Shown piece after piece: positions 8,995-16,995 of a DNA stretch of 45,993 nucleotides. Made by a program: the position numbers and the translations under genes. The notes under the pieces were generated by a model. The model was not told where the DNA came from and made no database searches. It worked only from the letters and a program-made list of their open reading frames with translations. How positions within the stretch are numbered: position 1 is the stretch's first letter; each line of letters starts with the position of its first letter. This DNA comes from Antarctobacter heliothermus. Lineage in GTDB: Bacteria > Pseudomonadota > Alphaproteobacteria > Rhodobacterales > Rhodobacteraceae. The stretch is from contig NZ_FZON01000042.1 in NCBI RefSeq assembly GCF_900188425.1, positions 1-45,993 of the forward strand. Direction: 5' to 3'.

Positions 8995-9061
8995 GGCAGC
9001 CCCTGGGGTCTAAATCCCCCGAATTGGCAGTGCCTAACCGGTCCCGCCTCCGTATTCTCGA

Positions 9062-9093
9062 AGGGCCGCTGATCTGGCGGCCCTTTTTCTTTT
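9062..9093 (+). terminator. Strong intrinsic terminator just upstream of arfB
   Basis: The arms AGGGCCGC (9062-9069) and GCGGCCCT (9077-9084) pair perfectly around a 7-base loop and are followed by TTTTTCTTTT (9084-9093). It ends only 16 bases before the arfB start codon, so it either ends the upstream small transcript or acts as an attenuator for arfB. Confidence 0.88.
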
Positions 9094-9109
9094 GCCCTAC
9101 GTTATCCCC

Positions 9110-9529
9110 ATGCTGCATGTCACCGATCATATCACCATTGAGGACTGGGAACTGACCGAACAGTTCATCCGCTCCTCTGGCCCTGGCGGGCAAAACGTGA
9201 ACAAGGTGTCCACCGCCGTCGAATTGCGGTTCGAGGCAGAGCGCTCACCAAACCTGCCCCCCGCCGTCAAAACCCGCCTTCGTAAGCTGGCCGGTCGCCG
9301 CTGGACCAAGGAAGGCGCGCTGGTCATTCAGGTCGAAGATACCCGCAGTCAGGCCCGCAACCGCGAAATCGCACGCCAGCGCCTTGTGGAACTGGTGCAG
9401 AAAGCCACCGAAAAACCCAAACGCCGGATTCCGACCAAACCCACCTTGGGGTCCAAACGCCGCCGCCTCGATGCCAAGAAACAACGCGGCGCGGTCAAGG
9501 CAACACGCGGCAAGGTCGATCCCGACTGA
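9110..9529 (+). CDS. arfB: Alternative ribosome-rescue factor ArfB (YaeJ)
   Basis: ArfB is a peptidyl-tRNA hydrolase that releases peptides from ribosomes stalled on mRNA without a stop codon. The 139-residue protein has the release-factor-type catalytic GGQ motif (residues 26-28, in SSGPGGQNVNK) and a basic C-terminal tail rich in Lys/Arg that, in the family, enters the empty mRNA channel. The start at 9110 (ATG) has no Shine-Dalgarno sequence and lies 16 bases after a strong terminator; a second in-frame TTG at 9092 falls inside the terminator's T-run. So the mRNA is either leaderless from a promoter inside the terminator region or depends on read-through. Confidence 0.93.
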   Translation: MLHVTDHITIEDWELTEQFIRSSGPGGQNVNKVSTAVELRFEAERSPNLPPAVKTRLRKLAGRRWTKEGALVIQVEDTRSQARNREIARQRLVELVQKATEKPKRRIPTKPTLGSKRRRLDAKKQRGAVKATRGKVDPD

Positions 9530-9540
9530 CGCGCCCCTAG

Positions 9541-9603
9541 CTTCTCTTTTGTAAAAATACTCCCGCCGGAGGCCCCCGAGGGACCGGCCAAAGGCCGGCC
9601 CCG
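9541..9603 (+). repeat. Dispersed intergenic repeat, copy 2
   Basis: Begins CTTCTCTTTTGTAAAAATAC, then TCCCGCCGGAGG, and contains the hairpin CCGGCCAAAGGCCGG. It follows the arfB stop by 11 bases in the same orientation, so the hairpin may form the 3' end of the arfB mRNA. Related to copies at 3725, 13517 and 20703. Confidence 0.65.
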
Positions 9604-9643
9604 AGAAAACCAGCGCGCGTCAGCGCTCTATTGGTTCCGCCTC

Positions 9644-12187
9644 TCAGAACCGCTCCAGCAGTCGATCCAGATAGTTGCGCTCTTCCTCGGGTCGGTCCAG
9701 TTCCCCCGACCGTTTGCGCAATTCGCCCAGCAGTTCCTCGGCACGGCGATAGACATCCTGCCCCTGCAACAGCCCCTCGTCGGTGCCGACCCGGCCAGTA
9801 TTGCCAGAGTTGCGGCCCAAAGGATCGCGTTGTTGCGCCGGGTCGCCGCCTTGTGCAAATCCCTGCTCGCCCGTGCGCTGTTGCTGCTGTTCAGCCAGTG
9901 CCTCACCAAGGTTGCGCATCCCCTCACGAAGCGCCTCCATGGCACTCGACTGCCGGTCGATCGCCTCGGCCAGATCGCCGTCGCGCAAGGCGCGCTCGGC
10001 CCCGTCCATGGCCCCGTCCGCCCGTTCCAACGCCTCGGCGGCCCGTTCACCGGCCTCGGTGCCTTGGCCCGGCAGAGCCTGTCGCTGGCGGTTCAACTCA
10101 TCGCGCAAGGCGCGTTGCCGTTCTGCAAGATCGCCCGCCAGATCGCCGCCGTCCCCCTGACCCGGATCGCGGCCACCTTCTCCCTGTCCGGGTTGGCGGT
10201 CTTGTGGTCCGGGCTGGCCCTGTCCGGGCTGCCGATCCCCCTGACCGCGCTGGCCATCGTTGAGATCACGGAACGACTCGTCCGACAGTTCCTGCTGCTC
10301 CCGCAGGGTGTCGGCCAGGCCTTCCATCGCCTGTTCACCCGGCGATTGCCCACCGCCGCCAGGGCCTTGGGTCATCTGCATATTGTCCAGCATCTCTTGC
10401 AACTGGCGCATGGCTTCTTGCGCCTCGGCCATGCGGCCCTGCTCCATCAGCTCCTGAATCTTGTCCATCATCCGCTGGATGTCATCCTGAGACATCTGGA
10501 TCATGTTTTGCGGGTCCATCTGCTGACCCTCGGGGTTGTCCTGCGCTTGCTGGCGGCTCAACTGGCGCATGTAGTCATCGGTTGCCTCACGCAACTCCTG
10601 CATCAGTTCGGCGATTTCCTGGTCGGAGGCCCCATTCTTCATCGCCTCTTCCAGCCGCTCACGCGCCCGTTGCAGCCGTTCAAGCGCATCCTGCAAATCA
10701 CCCTCTTCCATCGACAGGGCAAGATCCCACATCGCCTGCGCCAAGGCGCCCTGCTTTTCGTCCGTGATTGCCCCGTAAGTCGCCAATAGTTCCAACCGTG
10801 TGGTCAGCGTGCGAAGGCGCAACTGCTCGACGTCCTTGCGGAACAGATCCTCCGGTTCATTCAGGATCGCCTTGAAGATCTGCACGATCATCGCCGCGTT
10901 TTCGCGGTTCCACAGCAGCGACTGGCGCTGTTCGATCAATGCCGCCGCAACCGGATCGAAAAAGCGCCGCCCCGGCAGGGTCAGCGCCTCGGGTTCCGAA
11001 AGGCCCTTCTGGCCACGCCCATCCTCAACCTCCAGTGTCAGCTTGACCGGCAAGTTGGCCCAAGGGTGCAACGAAAAGTTCCCGACCAGCGCATTGGCAA
11101 AATCCGCCCGATTGCCCGAAACCGGCATCGACAGCGGCACCTCGATCATCTTGCGCTGTTCCGGCGCGATGGTGCGGCCATAGCGGCGGTCGACGGCGTC
11201 CAGATCCAGCACAAACCGCGCCGCGCCTGTCACTACGCCGTGGTCGTCCGTCGCGGTGTAGGGGATCTGTGCCTCACCCTCATAGCTGACCTCGATCTCG
11301 CCGTCGCGTTTCACCGTCGGGGCGGCGTCGGGGATCATCGCAATCTGCCACAGGCGTCCCCCCGGCCCATCGACTGCCAGTTCCCCCGACCGAAGCACGG
11401 CAAAGTCCTGCGCCGTGTCTTGTGCTGCGTCTGGCGTCAAATCGCGGCCCGACACGTTTTCGCGGATGGTTAGCGCGCCCACTTCGCCGTACATGCGCAG
11501 TGTGATCTCGGCGCCTTCGGGCGCTTCGATCGACGCGGCGGTGATGTCATTCAGGTAAACCGACGGCAGCCGCGTATAGGCGGGCGGCTGCATCCATCCC
11601 TCCCACGCCGGGCCCTGCGCCAGATCGGGGCCACCCGCCCCCATGCCGGTCACCGATTGTACCCGCACCAAAGAGCCGAACAGGATCGCAACAGACAGTG
11701 TCAAAAGTGCAACGTAGCGCAGGGCCAGCGGATCGTTGCGTGAGACGCGCAGGTCCGGCTCTACCGCGCGCGCCTCGGCCAGACGGCTGCGCATCCGCGT
11801 CTGGTGCGCGCGCCAGACAGCGGTGGAGGCAGCATCGCCACCACCAATCGCCTGCGTGTCCAACGATGCCTGAATGGGGTTGCCCCGCAGCGTAGCGTCA
11901 AGGCGTAGCACCGCCGCCGCGCGGGACGGCCAGCGGAACCGCCGCGCCCCGTACCAGATCGCCCACAGCGCCCCTGCGCCCAGAACGGCGCCAGCCGCCC
12001 AGACCCATTCCACCGCAACCTCGTCCTGTACGCCCAGCATCAGCAGGGCCAGCGCGAAGATCACGATGGACCACAGCGGCCAGAAGGCGCGCGCCAACCG
12101 TTCGGCGGCCATGCCGAGCCGGGTCAGCGCCAGCGGCCAGCGCAGGATGCGGAAGATATCGGTTGAGGGGTCGCGGGTGGGGGGCAT
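9644..12187 (-). CDS. TIGR02302 family (DUF4175) membrane protein
   Basis: An 847-residue protein of a family restricted to alphaproteobacteria, with no established biochemical function. The N-terminus has two or three membrane segments (about residues 38-53, 60-78 and 155-175); the middle (about 200-420) is a periplasmic beta-rich region; the rest (about 460-760) is strongly charged, rich in Gln, Glu, Met and Arg, and should form long coiled coils (around QELMEQGRMAEAQEAMRQLQ) followed by a Gly/Gln/Pro/Asp low-complexity stretch. Starts 37 bases after lysA on the same strand and is probably its co-transcribed partner. Confidence 0.85.
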   Translation of the reverse strand: MPPTRDPSTDIFRILRWPLALTRLGMAAERLARAFWPLWSIVIFALALLMLGVQDEVAVEWVWAAGAVLGAGALWAIWYGARRFRWPSRAAAVLRLDATLRGNPIQASLDTQAIGGGDAASTAVWRAHQTRMRSRLAEARAVEPDLRVSRNDPLALRYVALLTLSVAILFGSLVRVQSVTGMGAGGPDLAQGPAWEGWMQPPAYTRLPSVYLNDITAASIEAPEGAEITLRMYGEVGALTIRENVSGRDLTPDAAQDTAQDFAVLRSGELAVDGPGGRLWQIAMIPDAAPTVKRDGEIEVSYEGEAQIPYTATDDHGVVTGAARFVLDLDAVDRRYGRTIAPEQRKMIEVPLSMPVSGNRADFANALVGNFSLHPWANLPVKLTLEVEDGRGQKGLSEPEALTLPGRRFFDPVAAALIEQRQSLLWNRENAAMIVQIFKAILNEPEDLFRKDVEQLRLRTLTTRLELLATYGAITDEKQGALAQAMWDLALSMEEGDLQDALERLQRARERLEEAMKNGASDQEIAELMQELREATDDYMRQLSRQQAQDNPEGQQMDPQNMIQMSQDDIQRMMDKIQELMEQGRMAEAQEAMRQLQEMLDNMQMTQGPGGGGQSPGEQAMEGLADTLREQQELSDESFRDLNDGQRGQGDRQPGQGQPGPQDRQPGQGEGGRDPGQGDGGDLAGDLAERQRALRDELNRQRQALPGQGTEAGERAAEALERADGAMDGAERALRDGDLAEAIDRQSSAMEALREGMRNLGEALAEQQQQRTGEQGFAQGGDPAQQRDPLGRNSGNTGRVGTDEGLLQGQDVYRRAEELLGELRKRSGELDRPEEERNYLDRLLERF

Positions 12188-12224
12188 ATCGCTCCTCGCA
12201 ATCAGGGACTGCGAGGAGGATGCC

Positions 12225-13490
12225 TCACAGCCATTCCGGGATGGTATCGCGATTTATGATCTCGTCAAAGGTCGGCCGTGCGCGGATAACCGCGAATTGA
12301 TCACCATGGACCAGCACTTCGGGGATCAGCGGGCGGGTGTTGTACTCGCTGGCCATCACCGCGCCATACGCCCCGGCAGAGCGGAAAGCGACCAGATCAC
12401 CGGTTTGCAAGGGCGGCATAAGGCGGCCCTTGGCAAAAGTGTCGCCACTTTCGCAAACCGGCCCGACGATATCGTATGGTGTCAGCTCTGCCCCGGCGGT
12501 TGCCTCTTTGACGGGCACAATTTCGTGATGCGCCTCATACATGGCCGGTCGGATCAGGTCATTCATCGCCGCGTCGAGAATCAGAAAGTCGCGGCCCTCG
12601 CCATTTTTGACGTAAATGATATCGCTCACCAGCAGCCCGGCATTGCCGACAATCAGGCGGCCCGGCTCAATCTCGATCTCGCAGCCCAGATGGCCGACGG
12701 TGCGCTGGACCAGCGCGCCGTAGTCCATTGGCAGCGGTGGCGCCTCATTTGAACGGGCATAGGGAATGCCCAGACCGCCGCCCAGATCCAGCCGCGAGAT
12801 GTCGTGCCCGTCAGCGCGCAGCGCCTCCGTCAGGTCGGCGACCTTTTTGTAAGCCTGCTCAAACGGTTCCAGCTGTGTCAGCTGCGACCCGATGTGCACG
12901 TCAATACCGATGACCTTCAGCCCCGGCAGGGCCGCCGCCTCTGCATAGACCTCGCCGGCGCGGGCGATCGGGATGCCGAACTTGTTTTCGGACTTGCCTG
13001 TGGCGATCTTGGCATGGGTTTTGGCGTCCACGTCCGGGTTCACCCGCACGGTGATCGGTGCTGTGAGCCCCATGGAGGAAGCCACCTCAGAAATGGCGCG
13101 CATCTCTGGCTCACTCTCGACGTTGAGCTGACGGATGCCGCCTTCGAGCACCATGCGGATCTCATCCCGTGTCTTGCCAACGCCGGAAAAGACGATGCGG
13201 TCACCGGGAACGCCTGCCGCCTTGGCGCGGGCGTATTCACCGCCTGACACAACGTCCATTCCTGCACCCTCTGCTGCGAGGGTTTTCAGGATCGCCTGGT
13301 TCGACGCCGCTTTCATCGCGTAACAGACAAGGTGCGGGCCCCAGGCCAGTGCCTCATCGAACAGGCGGAAATGTCGGACCAGCGTGGCCGTTGAATAGAC
13401 GTAGAACGGCGTGCCGACAGCGGCCGCGATTTCGGCCACCGGGACATCTTCGGCAAAGAGTTGCCCGTCTTGATAGATGAAATGATCCAT
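12225..13490 (-). CDS. lysA: Diaminopimelate decarboxylase
   Basis: LysA converts meso-diaminopimelate to L-lysine, the last step of lysine synthesis, using PLP. The 421-residue protein matches the family length. PLP-binding Lys60 lies in VCYAMKAAS; the glycine-rich phosphate-binding loop LDLGGGLGIPY and the catalytic region VCESGDTFAKGR (Cys and Asp at the substrate site) are present. It sits in the order argH, small lipoprotein, DUF2834, lysA, TIGR02302, a neighbourhood typical of Rhodobacterales. A 134-base gap with a dispersed repeat separates it from DUF2834, so it may have its own promoter. Confidence 0.97.
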   Translation of the reverse strand: MDHFIYQDGQLFAEDVPVAEIAAAVGTPFYVYSTATLVRHFRLFDEALAWGPHLVCYAMKAASNQAILKTLAAEGAGMDVVSGGEYARAKAAGVPGDRIVFSGVGKTRDEIRMVLEGGIRQLNVESEPEMRAISEVASSMGLTAPITVRVNPDVDAKTHAKIATGKSENKFGIPIARAGEVYAEAAALPGLKVIGIDVHIGSQLTQLEPFEQAYKKVADLTEALRADGHDISRLDLGGGLGIPYARSNEAPPLPMDYGALVQRTVGHLGCEIEIEPGRLIVGNAGLLVSDIIYVKNGEGRDFLILDAAMNDLIRPAMYEAHHEIVPVKEATAGAELTPYDIVGPVCESGDTFAKGRLMPPLQTGDLVAFRSAGAYGAVMASEYNTRPLIPEVLVHGDQFAVIRARPTFDEIINRDTIPEWL

Positions 13491-13516
13491 GTCCGCGCTT
13501 TAGCCGAGAGCGCGCA

Positions 13517-13580
13517 AGGGGGCCAGCCCCCTCTTGGCCTGCGGCCAATTCACCCCCGGAGTATTTGGGCAAAGAAGAAG
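13517..13580 (-). repeat. Dispersed intergenic repeat, copy 3
   Basis: On the minus strand it reads CTTCTTCTTTGCCCAAATAC, then TCCGGGGGTG, followed by a dyad TTGGCCGCAGGCCAA and AGGGGGCTGGCCCCCTT. It lies downstream of the DUF2834 gene in the same orientation and upstream of lysA. It shares the central GGCCGCAGGCC with copy 1. Confidence 0.65.
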
Positions 13581-13624
13581 CGCAGCGGTGCGCCGGCGTC
13601 GGGCGGGGTTCACCCCACCGTCGT

Positions 13625-13933
13625 TCAGATGCGCCGCGTCCGGAACCATAGATACAGCGGCAACCCGCAACTGACCCCGATGCAAAAGGTGGCCGGGATC
13701 GCGAGCAGAGCCAGCCAGTTGCGGCGCACTGCAACCTCAGTCAGCACCCAGATCGTCAGCACAATTGCCGCGATGGTCAGATCCCATGTCAGACCGCGCG
13801 TACTGTCATTGACATACCAAGCGTCTATGAGCGTGCTCAGGCTCCAGCCATTCCCGGACAAGAAGGTCAGGAAATAGTACATCGGGTGAACCGCCCCCCA
13901 CAGCGCCAGCGCCAGCCAGAGCCATCGTAACAT
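13625..13933 (-). CDS. DUF2834 domain membrane protein
   Basis: A 102-residue membrane protein with about three hydrophobic segments (residues 3-24, 50-67 and 75-95) and the family's pattern around GNGWSLSTLIDAWYVNDSTRGLTWDL. Function is unknown. The ATG at 13931-13933 overlaps the stop of the small lipoprotein gene by one base (TGATG), so the two are translationally coupled. Part of the argH-to-lysA unit. Confidence 0.82.
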   Translation of the reverse strand: MLRWLWLALALWGAVHPMYYFLTFLSGNGWSLSTLIDAWYVNDSTRGLTWDLTIAAIVLTIWVLTEVAVRRNWLALLAIPATFCIGVSCGLPLYLWFRTRRI

Positions 13934-14073
13934 CAGCCCTTGATCCCGACCTCGGCCTTGCCGGTCACGGTAACGCTCACGCCCGGGCTCGACGGTCCTT
14001 CGGGTGTTTCGGGTTCGCCATCTGCGCCGCAGGCGGCCAGTGCAAGCAGTCCGAGCAGTGCCAGAGTTCTCAT
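13933..14073 (-). CDS. lptM: Small lipoprotein, LptM (YifL)-like
   Basis: A 46-residue protein that is easy to miss. It starts [15 protein letters not shown] with a textbook lipobox (LAAC, Cys15), followed by a short Glu/Pro/Gly-rich tail ([14 protein letters not shown]) and a beta-like end. In E. coli, LptM (YifL) lies beside the lysine/DAP genes and helps the LptD outer-membrane LPS translocon mature; alphaproteobacteria have small lipoproteins at the equivalent place next to lysA. Its start overlaps the argH stop (ATGA) and its stop overlaps the DUF2834 start. The LptM assignment rests on size, lipobox and neighbourhood, not on strong sequence similarity. Confidence 0.7.
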   Translation of the reverse strand: MRTLALLGLLALAACGADGEPETPEGPSSPGVSVTVTGKAEVGIKG

Positions 14074-15461
14074 GCCAAGCGCCCTTTCCAGGTTGCGATC
14101 TGTTCGCGCACACGTTGCGGCGCTGTGCCGCCATAGCTCATCCTTGAGCGGACAGAGTTGTGTACGCCCAGCACATCATAGACCGAGGCGTCAATATTCC
14201 CATGCACTTCCTGCATATCTTCCAGTGTCAGGTCGGGCAGGTCGCATCCTCTGGCCTCGGCCTTGGCCACCAGCGTGCCGGTGACGTGGTGGGCATCGCG
14301 GAACGGCAGGCCGGTTTCACGCACCAGCCAATCGGCAAGGTCTGTTGCGGTGGAAAACCCTGTTGCGGCCGCGCCTTCGAGGTTGGCCACGTTGGCGGAC
14401 ATATCGCGCACCATGCCCTCCATCGCGGCCAGTGCCAGCATCCAGTTGTCGGCGGCGTCGAAGACCTGTTCCTTGTCTTCCTGCATGTCCTTGGAATAGG
14501 CCAGCGGCAACCCTTTCATCACCATCATCAGCGCGACATTGGCACCGAAAATGCGCCCGATCTTGGCCCGGATCAACTCCGCGGCGTCGGGGTTTTTCTT
14601 TTGCGGCATGATGCTGGACCCGGTCGAAAAGCGATCCGACAGAGTCACAAAGCGGAACTGGGCCGAGGACCAGATCACCAGCTCTTCGGCAAAGCGGCTG
14701 AGGTGCATGGCGCTGATGCTGGCGACCGACAGGAATTCCAGCGCGAAATCGCGGGCGCTGACGGCATCCAGCGAGTTGCCCATCGGCTGGTCAAAGCCCA
14801 GCGCCTCTGCTGTCATGTGGCGATCTATGGGAAAGCCAGTGCCCGCGAGCGCGGCAGCACCAAGTGGCGATTCGTTCACCCGTTTGCGTGCGTCGCGGAC
14901 GCGGGACAGATCACGCCCGAACATCTCGACATAGGCCATCATGTGATGGCCCCATGTCACCGGCTGCGCCGTTTGCAGATGGGTAAATCCCGGCATGACC
15001 CAATCGGCGCCTGCCTCTGCCTGTCCCAGCAGCGCCTGCATCAGCGCGGTCAGCCCGCCCTCGGCGGCGTCCAGCTGATCGCGCACCCACAGGCGAAAAT
15101 CCGTCGCCACCTGATCATTCCGCGACCGTCCGGTGTGCAACCTCCCTGCCGGTTCGCCGATCACCTCTTTCAGCCGCGCCTCCACATTCATGTGGATGTC
15201 TTCCAGCGCGGTCGAAAACTCGAAGGTTCCGCTGTCGATCTCTGACAAGACCGTGAGCAAACCTTCCCTGATCGCTTCGGCATCGCTATCAGTGATGATG
15301 TTCGTGGCCGCCAGCATGGCGGCATGGGCACGAGACCCGGCCACATCCTGGGGCGCCAACCGCTTGTCGTAGCCGATCGAGGCATTAATTGCCTCCATGA
15401 TGGCATCGGGCCCGGCGGCAAAGCGGCCGCCCCACATCTGGTTCGAGGTCTTGTCAGACAT
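14070..15461 (-). CDS. argH: Argininosuccinate lyase
   Basis: ArgH splits argininosuccinate into arginine and fumarate, the final step of arginine synthesis. The 463-residue protein has the fumarase/lyase superfamily signature [12 protein letters not shown] with the catalytic Ser on the flexible loop, and the [16 protein letters not shown] and [16 protein letters not shown] motifs with the catalytic His. Start at ATG 15459-15461 with GAAGGA upstream. It is the first gene of a minus-strand unit. It begins only 21 bases from the divergent tlpA start, so promoters for the two must overlap each other's coding region or share the gap. Confidence 0.97.
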   Translation of the reverse strand: MSDKTSNQMWGGRFAAGPDAIMEAINASIGYDKRLAPQDVAGSRAHAAMLAATNIITDSDAEAIREGLLTVLSEIDSGTFEFSTALEDIHMNVEARLKEVIGEPAGRLHTGRSRNDQVATDFRLWVRDQLDAAEGGLTALMQALLGQAEAGADWVMPGFTHLQTAQPVTWGHHMMAYVEMFGRDLSRVRDARKRVNESPLGAAALAGTGFPIDRHMTAEALGFDQPMGNSLDAVSARDFALEFLSVASISAMHLSRFAEELVIWSSAQFRFVTLSDRFSTGSSIMPQKKNPDAAELIRAKIGRIFGANVALMMVMKGLPLAYSKDMQEDKEQVFDAADNWMLALAAMEGMVRDMSANVANLEGAAATGFSTATDLADWLVRETGLPFRDAHHVTGTLVAKAEARGCDLPDLTLEDMQEVHGNIDASVYDVLGVHNSVRSRMSYGGTAPQRVREQIATWKGRLA

Positions 15462-15482
15462 TGGGTGTCCTTCGGAGGTCAT

Positions 15483-16049
15483 ATGAAACGTCTCACGCTT
15501 GCGGCTCTCTATACTGCCGCATTGATGCTTGCAAATCCGGTCGCCGCCGACGTCGCGGCCGCAAAGGCCGCGGCCACGGGCGACATGCGCAAGATGGTCT
15601 TTCACGCCGAACCCAAAGCCGTCGGCACCGCGGATTTCATGACCTTTGAGGGCGCGCCGCTGAACCTGTCGGAATGGCAGGGCAAATGGGTGGTTCTGAA
15701 TTTCTGGGCGACATGGTGCGCACCGTGCCGCAAGGAAATGCCGATGCTCGCCGACCTGCAAAGGGAACTGGGCGGTGAGGACTTCGAGGTTCTGACCATT
15801 GCCACCTCGCGCAATCCGCCGCCCAAGATGAAAGCCTTTTTTGACGAGATCGGCGTCGACAATCTGCCACTGCACCGCGACCCCAAGTCAATGCTGGCGC
15901 GGCAAATGGGCGTCTTGGGCTTGCCCGTGACACTGATCCTGAACCCCGCGGGGCAAGAGGTCGGGCGGTTGACTGGTGATGCGGATTGGTCGTCGGATGA
16001 CACACGCGCCGTTCTGGACGCCTTGATGGACGTTGACGGCGACGCCTGA
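15483..16049 (+). CDS. tlpA: TlpA family thiol-disulfide oxidoreductase
   Basis: A periplasmic thioredoxin-like reductant used in cytochrome c and oxidase (CuA) maturation in alphaproteobacteria. The 188-residue protein has a signal peptide or signal anchor (about residues 1-22), and a thioredoxin fold with the active site WCAPC (Cys79, Cys82) in [15 protein letters not shown]; a cis-Pro is present in GLPVT. GGAGG lies 5 bases before the ATG at 15483. Divergent from argH, and pairing argH with tlpA is a recurrent arrangement in Rhodobacteraceae. Followed by a strong terminator (16074-16105). Confidence 0.92.
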   Translation: MKRLTLAALYTAALMLANPVAADVAAAKAAATGDMRKMVFHAEPKAVGTADFMTFEGAPLNLSEWQGKWVVLNFWATWCAPCRKEMPMLADLQRELGGEDFEVLTIATSRNPPPKMKAFFDEIGVDNLPLHRDPKSMLARQMGVLGLPVTLILNPAGQEVGRLTGDADWSSDDTRAVLDALMDVDGDA

Positions 16050-16073
16050 TCGCAAGGACGCAAGGCCAAAGAG

Positions 16074-16105
16074 AAAACCCCGCCCGGAGGTCCGGACGGG
16101 GTTTT
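16074..16105. terminator. Bidirectional intrinsic terminator
   Basis: A near-perfect palindrome: AAAACCCCGCCCGGA pairs with TCCGGACGGGGTTTT around GG. It carries an A-run before and a T-run after, so it works in either direction. It ends tlpA on the plus strand and would also end the small minus-strand reading frame at 16145-16276. It is followed by a (GA) microsatellite of about nine units (16107-16123). Confidence 0.88.
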
Positions 16106-16144
16106 GGAGAGAGAGAGAGAGAGTAATTCTGGTTGGCCGGGCGT

Positions 16145-16276
16145 TTAGCGCCTCTGGCCGAACCGGGCTGTGTGATGCACTGGTACCCGCTGCACTGCCA
16201 CCTCTTGGCGCGACCGAGATTGCGACGTTACGGCCACCAAGGTCAGCAGGCAAAAGATGGTCAAGGTTGTGATCAC
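16145..16276 (-). CDS. Possible small membrane protein of 43 residues
   Basis: A GTG (16274-16276) with GGAG about 10 bases upstream opens a frame whose first 17 residues are a hydrophobic segment (TLTIFCLLTLVAVTS), followed by a basic tail (SQSRSRQEV, then ARFGQRR) and TAA at 16145-16147. This is the shape of a single-pass small membrane protein with a basic end. Support is limited to the hydrophobic-then-basic pattern, a plausible ribosome-binding site and a terminator placed right for it. The rest of the 16277-16605 gap shows no convincing gene; it probably holds promoters for this frame and for the operon at 16606. Confidence 0.4.
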   Translation of the reverse strand: MITTLTIFCLLTLVAVTSQSRSRQEVAVQRVPVHHTARFGQRR

Positions 16277-16605
16277 GTTTTCTTAGCTCCAGTTCATCGG
16301 CCCCCACCGACAAGTCCGAACTTGGGCAAAAGCGGGGCGGAGCTCAATAGTTTTCGCCCAACTTCGGCCAAGAAGCCCCATTTGAGGCGACAGTGTGCCC
16401 TGCATGCCAAGGCTGTTTCCGAAACTTGCGGCTTTTGCGCCTCATTTCATCGGGCCTCGTGCCTGTTCCGCTCGAATCAGGACGCATTTCACAGGCTTTG
16501 CGAACCGAATCCTGTGAGCCTTCCGACTTTCACGGGCTTCGGCTGACGCACCGTCGCTTTTGACAGCTCGGGCGCACTGGGCAAGATGGAACGTCAGGAG
16601 GAGAC

Positions 16606-16995
16606 ATGCCGCTGACCGTACTCATAGCGCTGGTGGTTCTGGGCATCGCAGGGGTTGCGCTGCTGATACACACCACCGGCCTGTCGCAGCCCTGCCGTTT
16701 CACGACAGAGGCAGAGGCGCGCGCCGCATGGACCCGCGAATTTCCGTTGACCGACGTCACGGGTGTCACCCTGTGTCGTTCGGGCCGTGCGGCGTTGATT
16801 GCCACGCCAAACGGCCCCGGCGTCGTCTGGCCAATGGGCGCGGACAGCACTGCGCGGAAGCTAACGAATGCACGCGTGACACCCCGCGATGGCGGGTTGA
16901 CCCTGCATTTGTCGGACTATGCGGCGCCGACCGTCCGCCTATACCTTGATCCGGACGAAACCGCCCTCTGGGCAGAAAGGATCGGCACGACATGA
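16606..16995 (+). CDS. Hypothetical membrane-anchored protein
   Basis: A 129-residue protein with an N-terminal membrane segment (residues 3-22, VLIALVVLGIAGVALLIHTT) and a beta-rich soluble part with two Cys (in QPCRF and TLCRSG) that could form a disulfide. It has a strong AGGAGGAG before the ATG. Its stop overlaps the sterol desaturase start by 4 bases (ATGA), so the pair is co-translated. I do not recognise the family; its constant companion appears to be the desaturase, but a role in the same process is inference. Confidence 0.75.
   Translation: MPLTVLIALVVLGIAGVALLIHTTGLSQPCRFTTEAEARAAWTREFPLTDVTGVTLCRSGRAALIATPNGPGVVWPMGADSTARKLTNARVTPRDGGLTLHLSDYAAPTVRLYLDPDETALWAERIGTT

Noticed and set aside
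9005-9019. tRNA or tmRNA T-arm lookalike (GGGGTCTAAATCCCC)
   Set aside because: The loop lacks the invariant TTC of a T-loop and there is no acceptor or anticodon stem around it.
16106-16123. GA microsatellite after the tlpA terminator
   Set aside because: It lies outside coding and promoter regions, so phase variation is unlikely; probably a neutral repeat.
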